This document shows positions 17,587 to 26,264 of a DNA stretch of 64,000 nt, piece by piece. Made by a program: the position numbers and the translations under genes. This DNA comes from Pseudomonadota bacterium (lineage in GTDB: Bacteria > Pseudomonadota > Gammaproteobacteria > Steroidobacterales > Steroidobacteraceae): contig JAGTSG010000001.1 of assembly GCA_018261655.1 (NCBI GenBank), positions 50,276 to 114,275 of the forward strand, read 5' to 3'. Position 1 is the first letter of the stretch. Each line of letters opens with the position of its first letter. The notes below the pieces were generated by a model, which saw nothing but the letters and a program-made list of their open reading frames with translations, had not been told where the DNA came from and ran no database searches.

Positions 17587-19397
17587 ATCCGTCGCCGTCG
17601 GGCGTGAATGACTTCGTGATCAAGTTCGCGAACGTCAACGGCACCGGATCGGCGAGCGCCAACTCGCTGATCATGAAGTCCATCTTCCGGATGGGCGTGC
17701 CGGTCGTCGGCAAGAACTTCTTTCCGTCGAACATCCAGGGCCTGCCCACCTGGTACGAGATCCGGGTCACGGGCGAGGGCTGGATCGCCCGCTCGGGCCG
17801 CGTGGACCTCATGGTGGCGATGAACGCGGAGACCTACGCGCGCGACATCGCCGAGGTCTCGCCCGGCGGCTACCTGCTCTTCGACTCGTCGTGGCCGCGG
17901 CCGGCGCTGCTGACGCGCGCGGACGTGACGGTGCTCGGCGTGCCGCTCTCGCAGCTCTGCAGCGAACACTTCGAAGGCGCGCGCGCGCGCATCCTGATGA
18001 AGAACATCATGTATGCGGGGGTGCTGGCCGCGCTGCTGGGCCTCGACCTGGAGGTGATGCGCGGCCTGCTGGGCGAGTCCTACGCGAAGAAGCCGGCGCT
18101 GGTCGAGGCCAACATGAAGGCCATCGGCATCGGCTACGACTACGCGCAGGCGCACGTCAGCTGCCCGTTGCCGGTGCGGGTGGAGCGGCTCGACCGGACC
18201 CGCGGCCACTTCATGATGGACGGCAACACAGCCGCGGCGCTCGGCTGCGTCTATGCCGGCGCTACCGTCGGGGCCTGGTACCCGATCACGCCGTCGACCT
18301 CGCTGATGGACGCCTTCCGCGCCTTCTGCTCGAAGCTCCGCGTGGATCCCGAAACCGGGCGCCACAATTACCTCGTGATCCAGGCGGAGGACGAGCTGGC
18401 CGCCATCGGCGCCGTGATCGGAGCTTCGTGGAACGGCGCGCGCGCCTTCACGCCGACCAGCGGGCCGGGCATCTCGCTGATGAACGAGTTCATCGGCCTT
18501 GCCTACTACGCCGAGATCCCGGCCGTGCTGTTCGACGTGCAGCGGGTCGGGCCGTCGACCGGCATGCCGACACGGACCCAGCAGTGCGACCTGTTGAGCT
18601 GCGCCTACGCCTCGCATGGCGACACCCGGCACGTGCTGCTATTCCCTGCCGATCCCGAAGAGTGCTTCCACATGGCAGTCCAGGCCTTCGACCTCGCGGA
18701 GCGCCTGCAGACGCCGGTGTTCGTGCTGCTCGACCTGGACATCGGCATGAACGACTGGATGGTGCCGGACCTGGAGTGGGACGACGCCTGGCGGCCGGAC
18801 CGCGGCAAGGTGCTGAGCGCCGACATGCTGCAGAAGATCGAGAGATTCCACCGTTACGTGGACGTGGACGGCGACGGCATCGCATGGCGGACGATCCCCG
18901 GGGTCGGCGAGAAGGGCGCCTACTTCACCCGCGGCTCGGGCCACAACCAGTTTGGCGCGTACACCGAGGACTCGGCCGAGTACCAGCAGGTCATGGAGCG
19001 GCTGTCGCGGAAGTTCCGGACCGCCGCTGGGCTGGTGCCGAAGCCGGTGATCGCGGACGCCGGCGGTACGCGCAATGCGATCGTCAGCCTCGGGTCCTGC
19101 GACGGCGCGGTGCGCGAGGCGCTGTCGCTGCTGGCGCGCACCGGCGTCAGGCTGGACTACATGCGCGTGCGGGGCTTCCCCTTCGGGGACGAGGTCGAGG
19201 CCTTTCTCGCGGCGCACGACACGATCTTCGTCGTCGAGCAGAACCGCGACGCGCAGCTCAGGTCGCTGCTGACGCTCGAGACCGCCGTCGAGAAGCGCAA
19301 ATTGCGCCCGATCCTCCATTACAGCGGATTCCCGGTGTCCTCGGACTTCATCGTCGCGGGCGTCAATGCGGCGCTCGCCAGGGGAGAGGCGGCATGA
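17574..19397 (+). CDS. korA: 2-oxoacid:acceptor oxidoreductase, fused gamma-alpha subunit (KorA-like)
   Basis: A 607-residue subunit in which the gamma domain (residues about 1-190, FANVNGTGSASANSLIMKS) is fused ahead of the alpha pyrimidine-binding domain (from about 215, YPITPSTSLMDAF) and its C-terminal transketolase-like domain. Such enzymes oxidatively decarboxylate 2-oxoglutarate or related 2-oxoacids to acyl-CoA and deliver low-potential electrons. The start ATG 17574 overlaps the upstream gene by 13 bases, and the stop overlaps the beta subunit start as ATGA, so the three proteins are probably made in fixed ratio. The Kor name is the best guess; pyruvate, branched-chain or aromatic 2-oxoacids cannot be excluded. 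Confidence 0.88.
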   Translation: MPELNPSPSGVNDFVIKFANVNGTGSASANSLIMKSIFRMGVPVVGKNFFPSNIQGLPTWYEIRVTGEGWIARSGRVDLMVAMNAETYARDIAEVSPGGYLLFDSSWPRPALLTRADVTVLGVPLSQLCSEHFEGARARILMKNIMYAGVLAALLGLDLEVMRGLLGESYAKKPALVEANMKAIGIGYDYAQAHVSCPLPVRVERLDRTRGHFMMDGNTAAALGCVYAGATVGAWYPITPSTSLMDAFRAFCSKLRVDPETGRHNYLVIQAEDELAAIGAVIGASWNGARAFTPTSGPGISLMNEFIGLAYYAEIPAVLFDVQRVGPSTGMPTRTQQCDLLSCAYASHGDTRHVLLFPADPEECFHMAVQAFDLAERLQTPVFVLLDLDIGMNDWMVPDLEWDDAWRPDRGKVLSADMLQKIERFHRYVDVDGDGIAWRTIPGVGEKGAYFTRGSGHNQFGAYTEDSAEYQQVMERLSRKFRTAAGLVPKPVIADAGGTRNAIVSLGSCDGAVREALSLLARTGVRLDYMRVRGFPFGDEVEAFLAAHDTIFVVEQNRDAQLRSLLTLETAVEKRKLRPILHYSGFPVSSDFIVAGVNAALARGEAA

Positions 19398-20449
19398 GCA
19401 TCACCGGCAAGCCCAGGGTCGAGCACCCGGGGCAGCGACGCAACGCGGTCGGCCTGTCGCGCCGCGCCTACGAGGGCGGGATGTCCACCCTGTGTGCCGG
19501 CTGCGGCCACGACTCGGTGACGGCCGCGATCGTCCAGGCCTGCTTCGAGCTGTCGCTTCCGCCGCAGAGCGTGGCCAAGCTGTCGGGCATCGGCTGCTCG
19601 TCGAAGACCACCGCCTACTTCGTTTCCGGCGCGCACGGCTTCAACGGCGTGCACGGCCGCATGCCCGCGATCGCCGCGGGCGCCAGCGCCGCCAACCGGA
19701 CGCTGAAGTACATCGGCGTGTCGGGCGACGGCGACTCGCTGTCCATCGGCCTCGGCCAGCTGGGCCACGCGATCCGGCGCAACATGGACATGCTCTACAT
19801 GCTGGAGAACAACGGCGTGTACGGCCTGACGAAGGGGCAGTTCTCGGCGTCGGCGGACATCGGCTCGAAGTCCAAGAAGGGCGAGCGCAACGACCACCCG
19901 CCCATCGACCCGGTATTGCTGGCGCTGTCGCTCGGCGCCACCTTCGTCGCGCGCAGTTTTTCCGGCGACAAGGAACAGCTCGTGCCGTTGATCAAGGCGG
20001 GCCTGATGCACGAGGGCTTCGCGCTGATCGACGTGCTGTCGCCCTGCGTCACCTTCAACGACCACGAGGGCTCGACCAAGAGCTACGCCTACGTGCGCGA
20101 GCACCAGCAGGTGCCGATCGCCACCGACTTCGTCGAGGCGCGGCGTGAGATCACCGTGTCCTACGCCGAGGGCGAGACGGTCTCGGTCGAGCTGCACGAC
20201 GGCAGCCGGGTCGTGCTGCGCAAGCTCGACCGTGACTATGACCCGACCGACCGCGCGCTGGCCCTGGCCTACGTGCAGGAGCGCAGCGCCCGCAACGAGC
20301 ACGTGACCGGGCTGATCTACCTGGGCGAGGGCCGCAAGGACTTTCACGCACGGCACCAGACACCGGATGAGCCGCTCAACTCGCTGCCCTTCGAGCGGCT
20401 GTGCCCGGGCAAGGCGGCGCTCGGCGGGATCATCGCGCGCTACCGCTGA
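19394..20449 (+). CDS. korB: 2-oxoacid:acceptor oxidoreductase, beta subunit (KorB-like)
   Basis: A 351-residue thiamine-pyrophosphate-binding subunit. The N-terminal CAGCGH and SGIGCS motifs supply cysteines for a [4Fe-4S] cluster; GDGDSLSIGLGQLGHAIRRN followed by ENNGVYGLTKGQ is the Mg/TPP-binding segment, and the SPCVTFN cysteine motif is present. There is no separate ferredoxin domain, which agrees with the clusters being in the first subunit of the operon. ATG 19394 overlaps the alpha stop by 4 bases. The C-terminal extension of about 60 residues (YVQERSARNEH onward) is longer than in minimal KorB proteins. Confidence 0.9.
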   Translation: MSITGKPRVEHPGQRRNAVGLSRRAYEGGMSTLCAGCGHDSVTAAIVQACFELSLPPQSVAKLSGIGCSSKTTAYFVSGAHGFNGVHGRMPAIAAGASAANRTLKYIGVSGDGDSLSIGLGQLGHAIRRNMDMLYMLENNGVYGLTKGQFSASADIGSKSKKGERNDHPPIDPVLLALSLGATFVARSFSGDKEQLVPLIKAGLMHEGFALIDVLSPCVTFNDHEGSTKSYAYVREHQQVPIATDFVEARREITVSYAEGETVSVELHDGSRVVLRKLDRDYDPTDRALALAYVQERSARNEHVTGLIYLGEGRKDFHARHQTPDEPLNSLPFERLCPGKAALGGIIARYR

Positions 20450-20487
20450 GGAGCGGGCGCGCCGCGGCCGGGGAGGCCTGGAAGCGG

Positions 20488-21408
20488 TCAGCCGCGCAGC
20501 GTCAGCAGGGCCCGCGGCAGCAGCGTGGCGACGCAGGGCGTGCGGCCGACGAGCTGTCCGTCGGCCTGGACGATCGCGGCCGGGTCGGCCGAGATCCGCA
20601 GCTCGCGGATGCGGGCGTAGGTCGCGAAAGACTCCTCCGGCAGGCGCCCGTCGAAGATCCGGCGCAGCTTGACGAGCTCGGCCGGCAACCGCAGCGGCCG
20701 CACCGTCAGCAGGTCGAACGCACCGTCATCGGTGCTCGCCATCGGGGCCAGGCGCATCCCGCCGCCGCAGTACGGCCCCAGGGCCAGCAAGGCGAGCAGC
20801 AGCTTCGCATGATCGCGGCGCCCGTCGTAGTCCAGGTCGAAGACCGGCGCCTCGAAGGTTTTAAGGCTGCGCAGCACGCCGAGGAGGTAGGCGACGCGAC
20901 GCGGCACGCCGCGCGGCAGGCGCTCGAGGACGTAGGCGTCGAACCCGGCGCCCGCCACGTTGATGAAATGGCAGCTGCGTTCGCCCGCCGGCGCGAGCGG
21001 AAATTCGAGGCGCCCGATGTCCTGGAGCGCGGTCCGGCAGGCGGCGACACAGCGCGCGGTGCCGGCCGGGTCAAGGGGTATGTTCCGGGCGCGTGCCCAG
21101 TCATTGCCCGAGCCGAGCGGCGCCGCCCCGAGGCATACGTCGGAGGGAGCGACATCGTCCTGGCGCATGACGCCGTTCAGCGCCTCGTGCAGCACCCCGT
21201 CGCCCCCCACGGCGAGGATGCGACGGAATCCCCGGCCGAGGGCAGCCGTCACCAGTGAGGTGGCATGCCCGGGGTGGGTGGTGACTGCGGCCTCGGACGT
21301 CACGCCCGCCGCCGCCAGGGCGCGGGCCAGCGCGGGCCAGCGGCGGCCGGCCCGGCCGGCGCCCGAGGCCGGGTTGACGACCACGAACCAGTCGGTGGGG
21401 CGCCGCAT
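20488..21408 (-). CDS. diacylglycerol kinase family lipid kinase (YegS/DagK-like)
   Basis: A 306-residue soluble lipid kinase. The nucleotide-binding motif GGDGVLHEALNGV near residue 70 and PLGSGNDWARA near residue 98 define the DAGK catalytic domain, and the C-terminal beta-rich domain contains the GGGMRLAPMASTDDG segment of YegS-type enzymes. The usual GGDGT threonine is Val here. The likely substrate is a membrane diacylglycerol, phosphatidylglycerol or similar lipid; this is not resolved. The gene is convergent with korB (38 bases) and divergent from the oxygenase gene. Confidence 0.88.
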   Translation of the reverse strand: MRRPTDWFVVVNPASGAGRAGRRWPALARALAAAGVTSEAAVTTHPGHATSLVTAALGRGFRRILAVGGDGVLHEALNGVMRQDDVAPSDVCLGAAPLGSGNDWARARNIPLDPAGTARCVAACRTALQDIGRLEFPLAPAGERSCHFINVAGAGFDAYVLERLPRGVPRRVAYLLGVLRSLKTFEAPVFDLDYDGRRDHAKLLLALLALGPYCGGGMRLAPMASTDDGAFDLLTVRPLRLPAELVKLRRIFDGRLPEESFATYARIRELRISADPAAIVQADGQLVGRTPCVATLLPRALLTLRG

Positions 21409-21465
21409 CCGCGCATCATGCGCGAGGTCGGGCCACGCAGGAAGGCGTCGCGCCGGGCAATCGGT

Positions 21466-21471
21466 GATAAT
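21466..21471 (+). promoter_or_regulatory. -10 box very close to the oxygenase start codon
   Basis: GATAAT (in TGATAATG) ends 8 bases before ATG 21480, so transcription would start within about 2 bases of the initiation codon. No ribosome-binding site lies between them. This is a second possible leaderless or nearly leaderless message in the window. Confidence 0.4.
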
Positions 21472-21479
21472 GCGCGCCC

Positions 21480-22415
21480 ATGACGCAGGGCATCGAAGCG
21501 GTCGACTTCCGGCGCTGGTCCAGCGACCCCGCAGGCTTCGCCCATGGCCTGGGCGCCAGCTTCGAGCGGTACGGCTTTGCCGTCGTCGCCCACCACGGCT
21601 TGCGCCAGCCCCTGATCGACCGCTGCCTGGACGACTTCAAAACGTTCTTCGCCTGGCCGGTCGGCGAGAAGATGCGCTACCACGTCCCCGGGTCGGGCGG
21701 CGCGCGGGGTTACACGCCGTTCGGCGTGGAGGCGGCAAAAGGCGCGGCGATGCACGACCTCAAGGAGTTCTGGCACGTCGGGCGCGAACTGCCTCCCGGC
21801 CACCGTTACCGCCGCTACATGCCGGACAACCTGTGGATCGACGGCATCGAGGGGTTCCGCGAGACGACCCTCGCGCTGTGGGAGGCCTTCGACGCGATGG
21901 GCCGTGAACTGCTCTCGGCGATCGCGCTGCACCTCGGCCTCGCGCCGCGGTGGTTCGACGACAAGGTCGCGGAAGGTAACAGCGTGCTGCGCGTCATCCA
22001 CTACCCGCCGGTCGGCGACGGCGGTGGAGCCATCCGCGCGGGCGCGCACGAGGACATCAACGCCATCACGCTGCTGCTGGGCGCCGAGGAGGCGGGCCTG
22101 CAGGTCCTCGACCGCGACGGACGCTGGCTGGACATCAACCCGGCCCCGGGCACCCTGGTGTGCAACATCGGCGACATGCTCCAGCGACTGACCAACCACG
22201 TGCTGCCCTCGACCACCCACCGGGTGGTCAACCCGCCGCGCGAGCGGGCCGACCGCCCGCGCTATTCGATGCCCTTCTTCCTGCACTTCAACCCGGACTT
22301 CGAGATCCGCAGCCTGCCCGCCTGCATCGGGCCGGGCAGGCCGGACCGGTATCCGGACTCGATTACCGCGGACGAGTTCCTGCGGCAACGGCTGCGCGAA
22401 ATCCGCCTCCTCTAG
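21480..22415 (+). CDS. isopenicillin N synthase-like 2-oxoglutarate/Fe(II) oxygenase
   Basis: A 311-residue non-haem iron oxygenase. An N-terminal DIOX_N-type domain (RYGFAVVAHHG) is followed by the jelly-roll with the iron facial triad His190-x-Asp192 (AHEDINAITLLLG) and His247 (STTHRVV), plus Arg261-x-Ser263 for the 2-oxoglutarate carboxylate. Family members hydroxylate or desaturate diverse small molecules, so the substrate is unknown. It stands alone between the lipid kinase and the nucleoside transporter; the transporter gene starts only 24 bases downstream and may be co-transcribed. No neighbouring biosynthetic genes suggest a peptide antibiotic. Confidence 0.9.
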   Translation: MTQGIEAVDFRRWSSDPAGFAHGLGASFERYGFAVVAHHGLRQPLIDRCLDDFKTFFAWPVGEKMRYHVPGSGGARGYTPFGVEAAKGAAMHDLKEFWHVGRELPPGHRYRRYMPDNLWIDGIEGFRETTLALWEAFDAMGRELLSAIALHLGLAPRWFDDKVAEGNSVLRVIHYPPVGDGGGAIRAGAHEDINAITLLLGAEEAGLQVLDRDGRWLDINPAPGTLVCNIGDMLQRLTNHVLPSTTHRVVNPPRERADRPRYSMPFFLHFNPDFEIRSLPACIGPGRPDRYPDSITADEFLRQRLREIRLL

Positions 22416-22439
22416 CACCAACTGCCGACGGGGTCACGA

Positions 22440-23693
22440 ATGGACTGGATGCTCTACGCGCAGGCTCTGCTCGGCATTGTCGTCTTCGTGGCGCTGGCGC
22501 TGCCATTCAGCAGCGCGCCACGCAGGGTCGACTGGAAGCTGGTCGGCTCCGCGATCGCCATGCAGTTCGTCATCTGCTTTCTGCTGCTGAAGGTGTCTTT
22601 CATCAGCGCCGGCTTCGCGTACCTGACGCAGGCGGTCAATGCGCTGTCCGCGGCGACCCTCAAGGGCACGTCCTTCATCTTCGGCTACCTCGGCGGCGGG
22701 ACGGCGCCGTTCGAGGTCACCAACCCGAATGCGGTGGTGACCTTTGCCTTCCAGGTGCTGCCGCTGGTGATCATCATGTCGGCGCTGTCTGCGCTGCTGT
22801 GGTACTGGCGCGTGCTGCCCTGGGTGGTGCGCGGCATCTCCAGGGTCTTCGAGAAGACGCTCGGCACCCGCGGTCCGGCCGGACTCGTGGCAGCGGCCAA
22901 CATCTTCGTGGGGCAGGTCGAGGCACCGCTGCTGGTCCGGCCCTACATCATGCGCATGACCCGCTATGAGCTGCTGCTGGTGATGACCGCCGGCATGGCG
23001 ACCATCGCCGGGTCGGTGATGGTCATCTACGCGAGCATGCTCGGCAGCCTGTTCAACGACGTGCTCGGCCACCTGCTCACCAAGTCGGTGATGTCGGTGC
23101 CGGCCTCGATCCTGTTCGCGCACCTGCTGCTGCCGGAGCCCAACCCGGACCACGCCGACTCGGAGCCGCCGCGCATCTACGGCGGCACCATGGACGCGAT
23201 CACGCGCGGCACCTCGGACGGGCTCGACATCTACCTCGGGATCCTCGCGATGCTGCTGGTGCTGATCGCCTTCGTGGCGCTGGTCAACTCGGCGATCGGC
23301 CTGTTGCCAGCCGTCTACGGCGAGCCGTTGTCCCTCGAGCGCGTGGCAGGCTGGATGTTCGCGCCGATGGCCTGGTGCATGGGCGTCCCGTGGTCCGAGG
23401 CGCCGATGGTGGGCTCGCTGATCGGCGTGAAGACGATCCTCAACGAGTTCATCGCCTACATCAACCTGTCGCAGCTGCCGGTGGACGCGCTGTCCGAGCG
23501 TTCGCGGCTGATCACGATCTACGCCCTGTGCGGCTTCGCCAACATCAGCAGCATGGGCATCCTGATCGGCGGCATCGGCGCGATGAGTCCCGAGCGCAAG
23601 CTGGAACTCGGCGAGCTGGCGCCGCGCGCGCTGCTGGCCGCGACGCTGGGCACGTGCATGAACGCCTCCGTGGTCGCGATCGTCGCCGGTTGA
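22440..23693 (+). CDS. concentrative nucleoside transporter (NupC/CNT family)
   Basis: A 417-residue integral membrane transporter that imports nucleosides with H+ or Na+. Diagnostic CNT segments are [12 protein letters not shown], the helix-loop [15 protein letters not shown] with its QxEAPL nucleoside-binding motif, and the late [15 protein letters not shown]. About nine or ten hydrophobic helices can be counted. The following gene encodes thymidine kinase, starting 4 bases after this stop, so uptake and phosphorylation of deoxynucleosides are coupled genetically. The ion used cannot be read with confidence. Confidence 0.92.
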   Translation: MDWMLYAQALLGIVVFVALALPFSSAPRRVDWKLVGSAIAMQFVICFLLLKVSFISAGFAYLTQAVNALSAATLKGTSFIFGYLGGGTAPFEVTNPNAVVTFAFQVLPLVIIMSALSALLWYWRVLPWVVRGISRVFEKTLGTRGPAGLVAAANIFVGQVEAPLLVRPYIMRMTRYELLLVMTAGMATIAGSVMVIYASMLGSLFNDVLGHLLTKSVMSVPASILFAHLLLPEPNPDHADSEPPRIYGGTMDAITRGTSDGLDIYLGILAMLLVLIAFVALVNSAIGLLPAVYGEPLSLERVAGWMFAPMAWCMGVPWSEAPMVGSLIGVKTILNEFIAYINLSQLPVDALSERSRLITIYALCGFANISSMGILIGGIGAMSPERKLELGELAPRALLAATLGTCMNASVVAIVAG

Positions 23694-23697
23694 GCCC

Positions 23698-24285
23698 ATG
23701 GCGAAGCTCTACTTCTACTACTCGACCATGAACGCCGGGAAGTCCACGGCGCTGCTGCAGTCGAGCTACAATTACAACGAGCGCGGCATGCGCACGCTCG
23801 TCTACACCGCCTCGATCGACGACCGCGGCGGCGGCAGGGTCCACTCGCGCATCGGCCTGTCCGCCGAGGCGCGGCGCCACGGACCCGACGTCGACCTGTA
23901 CCGCGAGATCGCCGGCGAACACGGCCGCGAACCGCTCTCCTGCGTGCTGGTGGACGAGGCGCAGTTCCTGCTCCCGGTGCACGTCAGGCAGCTGTCCGCG
24001 GTCGTGGACCAGCTCGGCATCCCGGTCCTGTGCTACGGCCTGCGTACCGACTTCCGCGGCGAGCTGTTCCCGGGCAGCGCGCGACTCCTGGCCGTCGCTG
24101 ACGAACTGGTCGAGCTCAAGACGATCTGCCATTGCGGGCGCAAGGCGACGATGGTGGTGCGCACCCGTGCCGACGGCAGGATCGAGGTGGACGGCGCGCA
24201 GATCGAGATCGGCGGCAACGAACGCTACCTGCCGCTGTGTCGCCGACATTTCCACGAGGCGCGCAACGAACTACTGGACGCCTGA
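23698..24285 (+). CDS. tdk: thymidine kinase (type II)
   Basis: A 195-residue kinase that phosphorylates thymidine (and deoxyuridine) with ATP in pyrimidine salvage. The P-loop is STMNAGKS (residues 9-16), the catalytic/Walker B region is [10 protein letters not shown], and a C-terminal zinc ribbon is formed by cysteines in TICHCGRK and LCRRHFH. The substrate lasso segment ([12 protein letters not shown]) is present. It starts 4 bases after the nucleoside transporter gene, forming a salvage operon. Confidence 0.96.
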   Translation: MAKLYFYYSTMNAGKSTALLQSSYNYNERGMRTLVYTASIDDRGGGRVHSRIGLSAEARRHGPDVDLYREIAGEHGREPLSCVLVDEAQFLLPVHVRQLSAVVDQLGIPVLCYGLRTDFRGELFPGSARLLAVADELVELKTICHCGRKATMVVRTRADGRIEVDGAQIEIGGNERYLPLCRRHFHEARNELLDA

Positions 24286-24339
24286 GCGGTCCAGCAACTG
24301 GTCGACAGCGCGTTGCAATCGCCACAGGAGGATCGACGC

Positions 24340-25062
24340 ATGGATGGAAGGATGATCGCGGCGGCAGTCCTGGCGCTGGGCATCGCCGTTGCTGGCTGGT
24401 TCGCCGGCAATGGCTTCGTCGAGGCCCGCTCGGCCGAGCGCTACGTGACCGTCAAGGGCGTCGCCGAGCGCGAGGTCCAGGCGGACCTGGCCCTGTGGCC
24501 GATGCAGTACGTCGTGGCGGACGACGACCTTGGCCGGGCGCAGTCGCGCATGGTCGACGCCACCGCGAAGGTCCAGGCCTTCCTTGTACGCCACGGCTTC
24601 GCGGCCGAGGAAATCGAGTTGCAGGACCTGAGCGTGACCGACACGCGCGCCAACCGCTACGGCGGCCCGCCGGCGCCGTTTCGCTACGTCGTCAGCTCGA
24701 CCCTGATGGTGCGCACCGCCGATCCGGGCCGCCTGTTCGCGGCCAGCCAGGGGGTGGGGGAGTTGATCGATGCGGGGGTGGTGCTGTCGTCGGACGGCCC
24801 CTGGGCCGGCGGGCCGACCTACCTGTTCAACGGCCTGAACGAACTCAAGCCGGCGATGATCGCCGAGGCGACGGCCAGCGCCCGCGAGTCGGCTGAACAG
24901 TTCGCGCGCGACTCGGGCAGCGAACTGGGCCCGATCCGCCGCGCCAACCAGGGCCTGTTCGTGGTCCTGCCCCGCGACCAGGCCCCCGGCGTGCAGGAAC
25001 AGCGGCAGCGCGCCAAGATCGTCCGCGTGGTGACCACGATCGAGTACCTGCTGGAGGACTGA
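24340..25062 (+). CDS. SIMPL (DUF541) domain periplasmic or membrane-anchored protein
   Basis: A 240-residue protein with a single N-terminal hydrophobic helix (MIAAAVLALGIAVAGWFAGNGF), which is a signal anchor or signal peptide, followed by a DUF541/SIMPL domain beginning YVTVKGVAEREVQADLA. Family members are exported and of unclear role; some affect oxidative-stress tolerance. ATG 24340 is chosen because AGGAGG lies 8 bases upstream (24326-24331). The next gene starts 4 bases after its stop and is exported as well. Confidence 0.85.
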   Translation: MDGRMIAAAVLALGIAVAGWFAGNGFVEARSAERYVTVKGVAEREVQADLALWPMQYVVADDDLGRAQSRMVDATAKVQAFLVRHGFAAEEIELQDLSVTDTRANRYGGPPAPFRYVVSSTLMVRTADPGRLFAASQGVGELIDAGVVLSSDGPWAGGPTYLFNGLNELKPAMIAEATASARESAEQFARDSGSELGPIRRANQGLFVVLPRDQAPGVQEQRQRAKIVRVVTTIEYLLED

Positions 25063-25066
25063 GCGG

Positions 25067-26131
25067 TTGCACGGCACCACGGCGCTCCGCGCCGGCCTGC
25101 TGGCGGGGCTCGTGATGATCGTCGCCCCGTTACAGGCATCCGGGCAGGCGCGAGCGCCGGCCGACGGCGAGGCTCCTCCTGAGCGACGAGACCCGTGCCG
25201 TGGCGAGGCTGGCGACAGCGACGCGGGCCTGGACCAGTTGCAGCGGGGCGTGTTCAAGGGCGTCTGCTCGACGTCGCGCTGGTTCGACGGCCTCTTCGGG
25301 GACGCCCGGGACTACGCGGAGTCCTATGACGAGACCTATGGCCGGGTCGGCGTGGGCGTCTCCTGGGACCCGCTGGACGACATCCAGCCTGACGGGCATT
25401 TCCGCGGCAATTTCCCGCTCCCGGCGCTGGGCGAGAAGTTCAATGCCGTCATCGGCCGCGAGACCGACGAAACGTTCATCAAGGACAACTTCGACGACGT
25501 CGGGTTCCTGCCCGGGTCATTCTCGGACGACGATGAGGCCAACTGGTTCGCGGGCCTCAACTACAACCCGCTCGAGGGCACGAACAGCCGCTTCGACATC
25601 GGCGTCGGCCTGCAGCTGAAGTCGCCCCTCAATCCTTTCGTCAAGGCACGGTACCGTCACTACTTCTACCCAGCACACGGAGTGCTGATCACCGCGCGCG
25701 TGACGCCTTTCTGGGAGAACGAGGACGGCTTCGGCATGACGCTGGCCCTGGACACGGACTGGTCGGTCAGCGAAGGGGCGATGCTGCGCTGGGCCAATAC
25801 GCTCACGCGCTCCGAGGCCACCGACGGGCTGCGCTGGAAGACGCGACTCGGCTGGTACCAGGCGCTGTCCGGCAAGAGCGCAATGCGCTACGAAGCTTCG
25901 GTCCGCGGCGAAACAGCCGGCGTCCAGCCCGACCGCGTCGAGCTGACGGTCACCTACCGCCGCTCCGTCTGGAGGAAGTGGTTCTTCGTCGAGACCTTCG
26001 GCGGCGTGTTCCGGGCAGACGACGAGATTCCCGAGAACCGCTGCGACGCCTGTGCGACCGTCGGCGTCGGCTTCGAGCTGATGTTCGGCGATCGCTATGC
26101 CGGCCCCGAGTCGGCCGGCGAAGGCGACTGA
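25067..26131 (+). CDS. hypothetical exported protein, probable outer-membrane beta-barrel
   Basis: A 354-residue protein with a clear signal peptide (LRAGLLAGLVMIVAPLQASGQA). After an acidic, Cys-containing linker the rest is alternating hydrophobic/polar stretches rich in aromatic residues and Gly, ending in VGVGFELMFG, which looks like amphipathic beta-strands of an outer-membrane barrel. The start is TTG 25067, with GGAGG 9 bases upstream, overlapping the end of the SIMPL gene; the two are probably translated from one message. Two pairs of cysteines (CRGE...GVCS and CDAC) could form disulfides. I recognise no named family; a phospholipase or porin identity is not supported by motifs. Confidence 0.68.
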   Translation: MHGTTALRAGLLAGLVMIVAPLQASGQARAPADGEAPPERRDPCRGEAGDSDAGLDQLQRGVFKGVCSTSRWFDGLFGDARDYAESYDETYGRVGVGVSWDPLDDIQPDGHFRGNFPLPALGEKFNAVIGRETDETFIKDNFDDVGFLPGSFSDDDEANWFAGLNYNPLEGTNSRFDIGVGLQLKSPLNPFVKARYRHYFYPAHGVLITARVTPFWENEDGFGMTLALDTDWSVSEGAMLRWANTLTRSEATDGLRWKTRLGWYQALSGKSAMRYEASVRGETAGVQPDRVELTVTYRRSVWRKWFFVETFGGVFRADDEIPENRCDACATVGVGFELMFGDRYAGPESAGEGD

Positions 26132-26187
26132 CTGCCTGCATCCCTGCGTGGAGTCGAGCGGAGGCAGGCGGGCCCGGATCGCAGCTC

Positions 26188-26216
26188 TTGAAAGAGAATG
26201 AATGAACGTTCATTCT
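26188..26216 (+). promoter_or_regulatory. promoter of the AcrAB-like operon
   Basis: TTGAAA (26188-26193), a 17-base spacer, then a weak CATTCT (26211-26216). The 16-base operator palindrome fills most of the space between the two boxes, the normal arrangement for repression by a TetR protein. The start codon of the adaptor gene lies about 40 bases downstream of the expected start site. Confidence 0.5.
26200..26215. promoter_or_regulatory. TetR-type operator palindrome
   Basis: GAATGAACGTTCATTC is a perfect 16-base palindrome in a short AT-rich patch ahead of the adaptor gene. This half-site, TGAAC/GTTCA, is typical of TetR-family repressors, and a TetR gene closes the same operon at 30563, so autoregulation together with the pump genes is likely. 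Confidence 0.75.
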
Positions 26217-26264
26217 AGTGACCGTTGAGCCCATCCCGGCCGGCACAATTTCCGCGAGATTCCC

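Noticed and set aside
25067..26131. Outer-membrane phospholipase A
   Set aside because: The catalytic His-x-Ser motif and neighbouring Asn of OMPLA are not found; only the general barrel character is shared.
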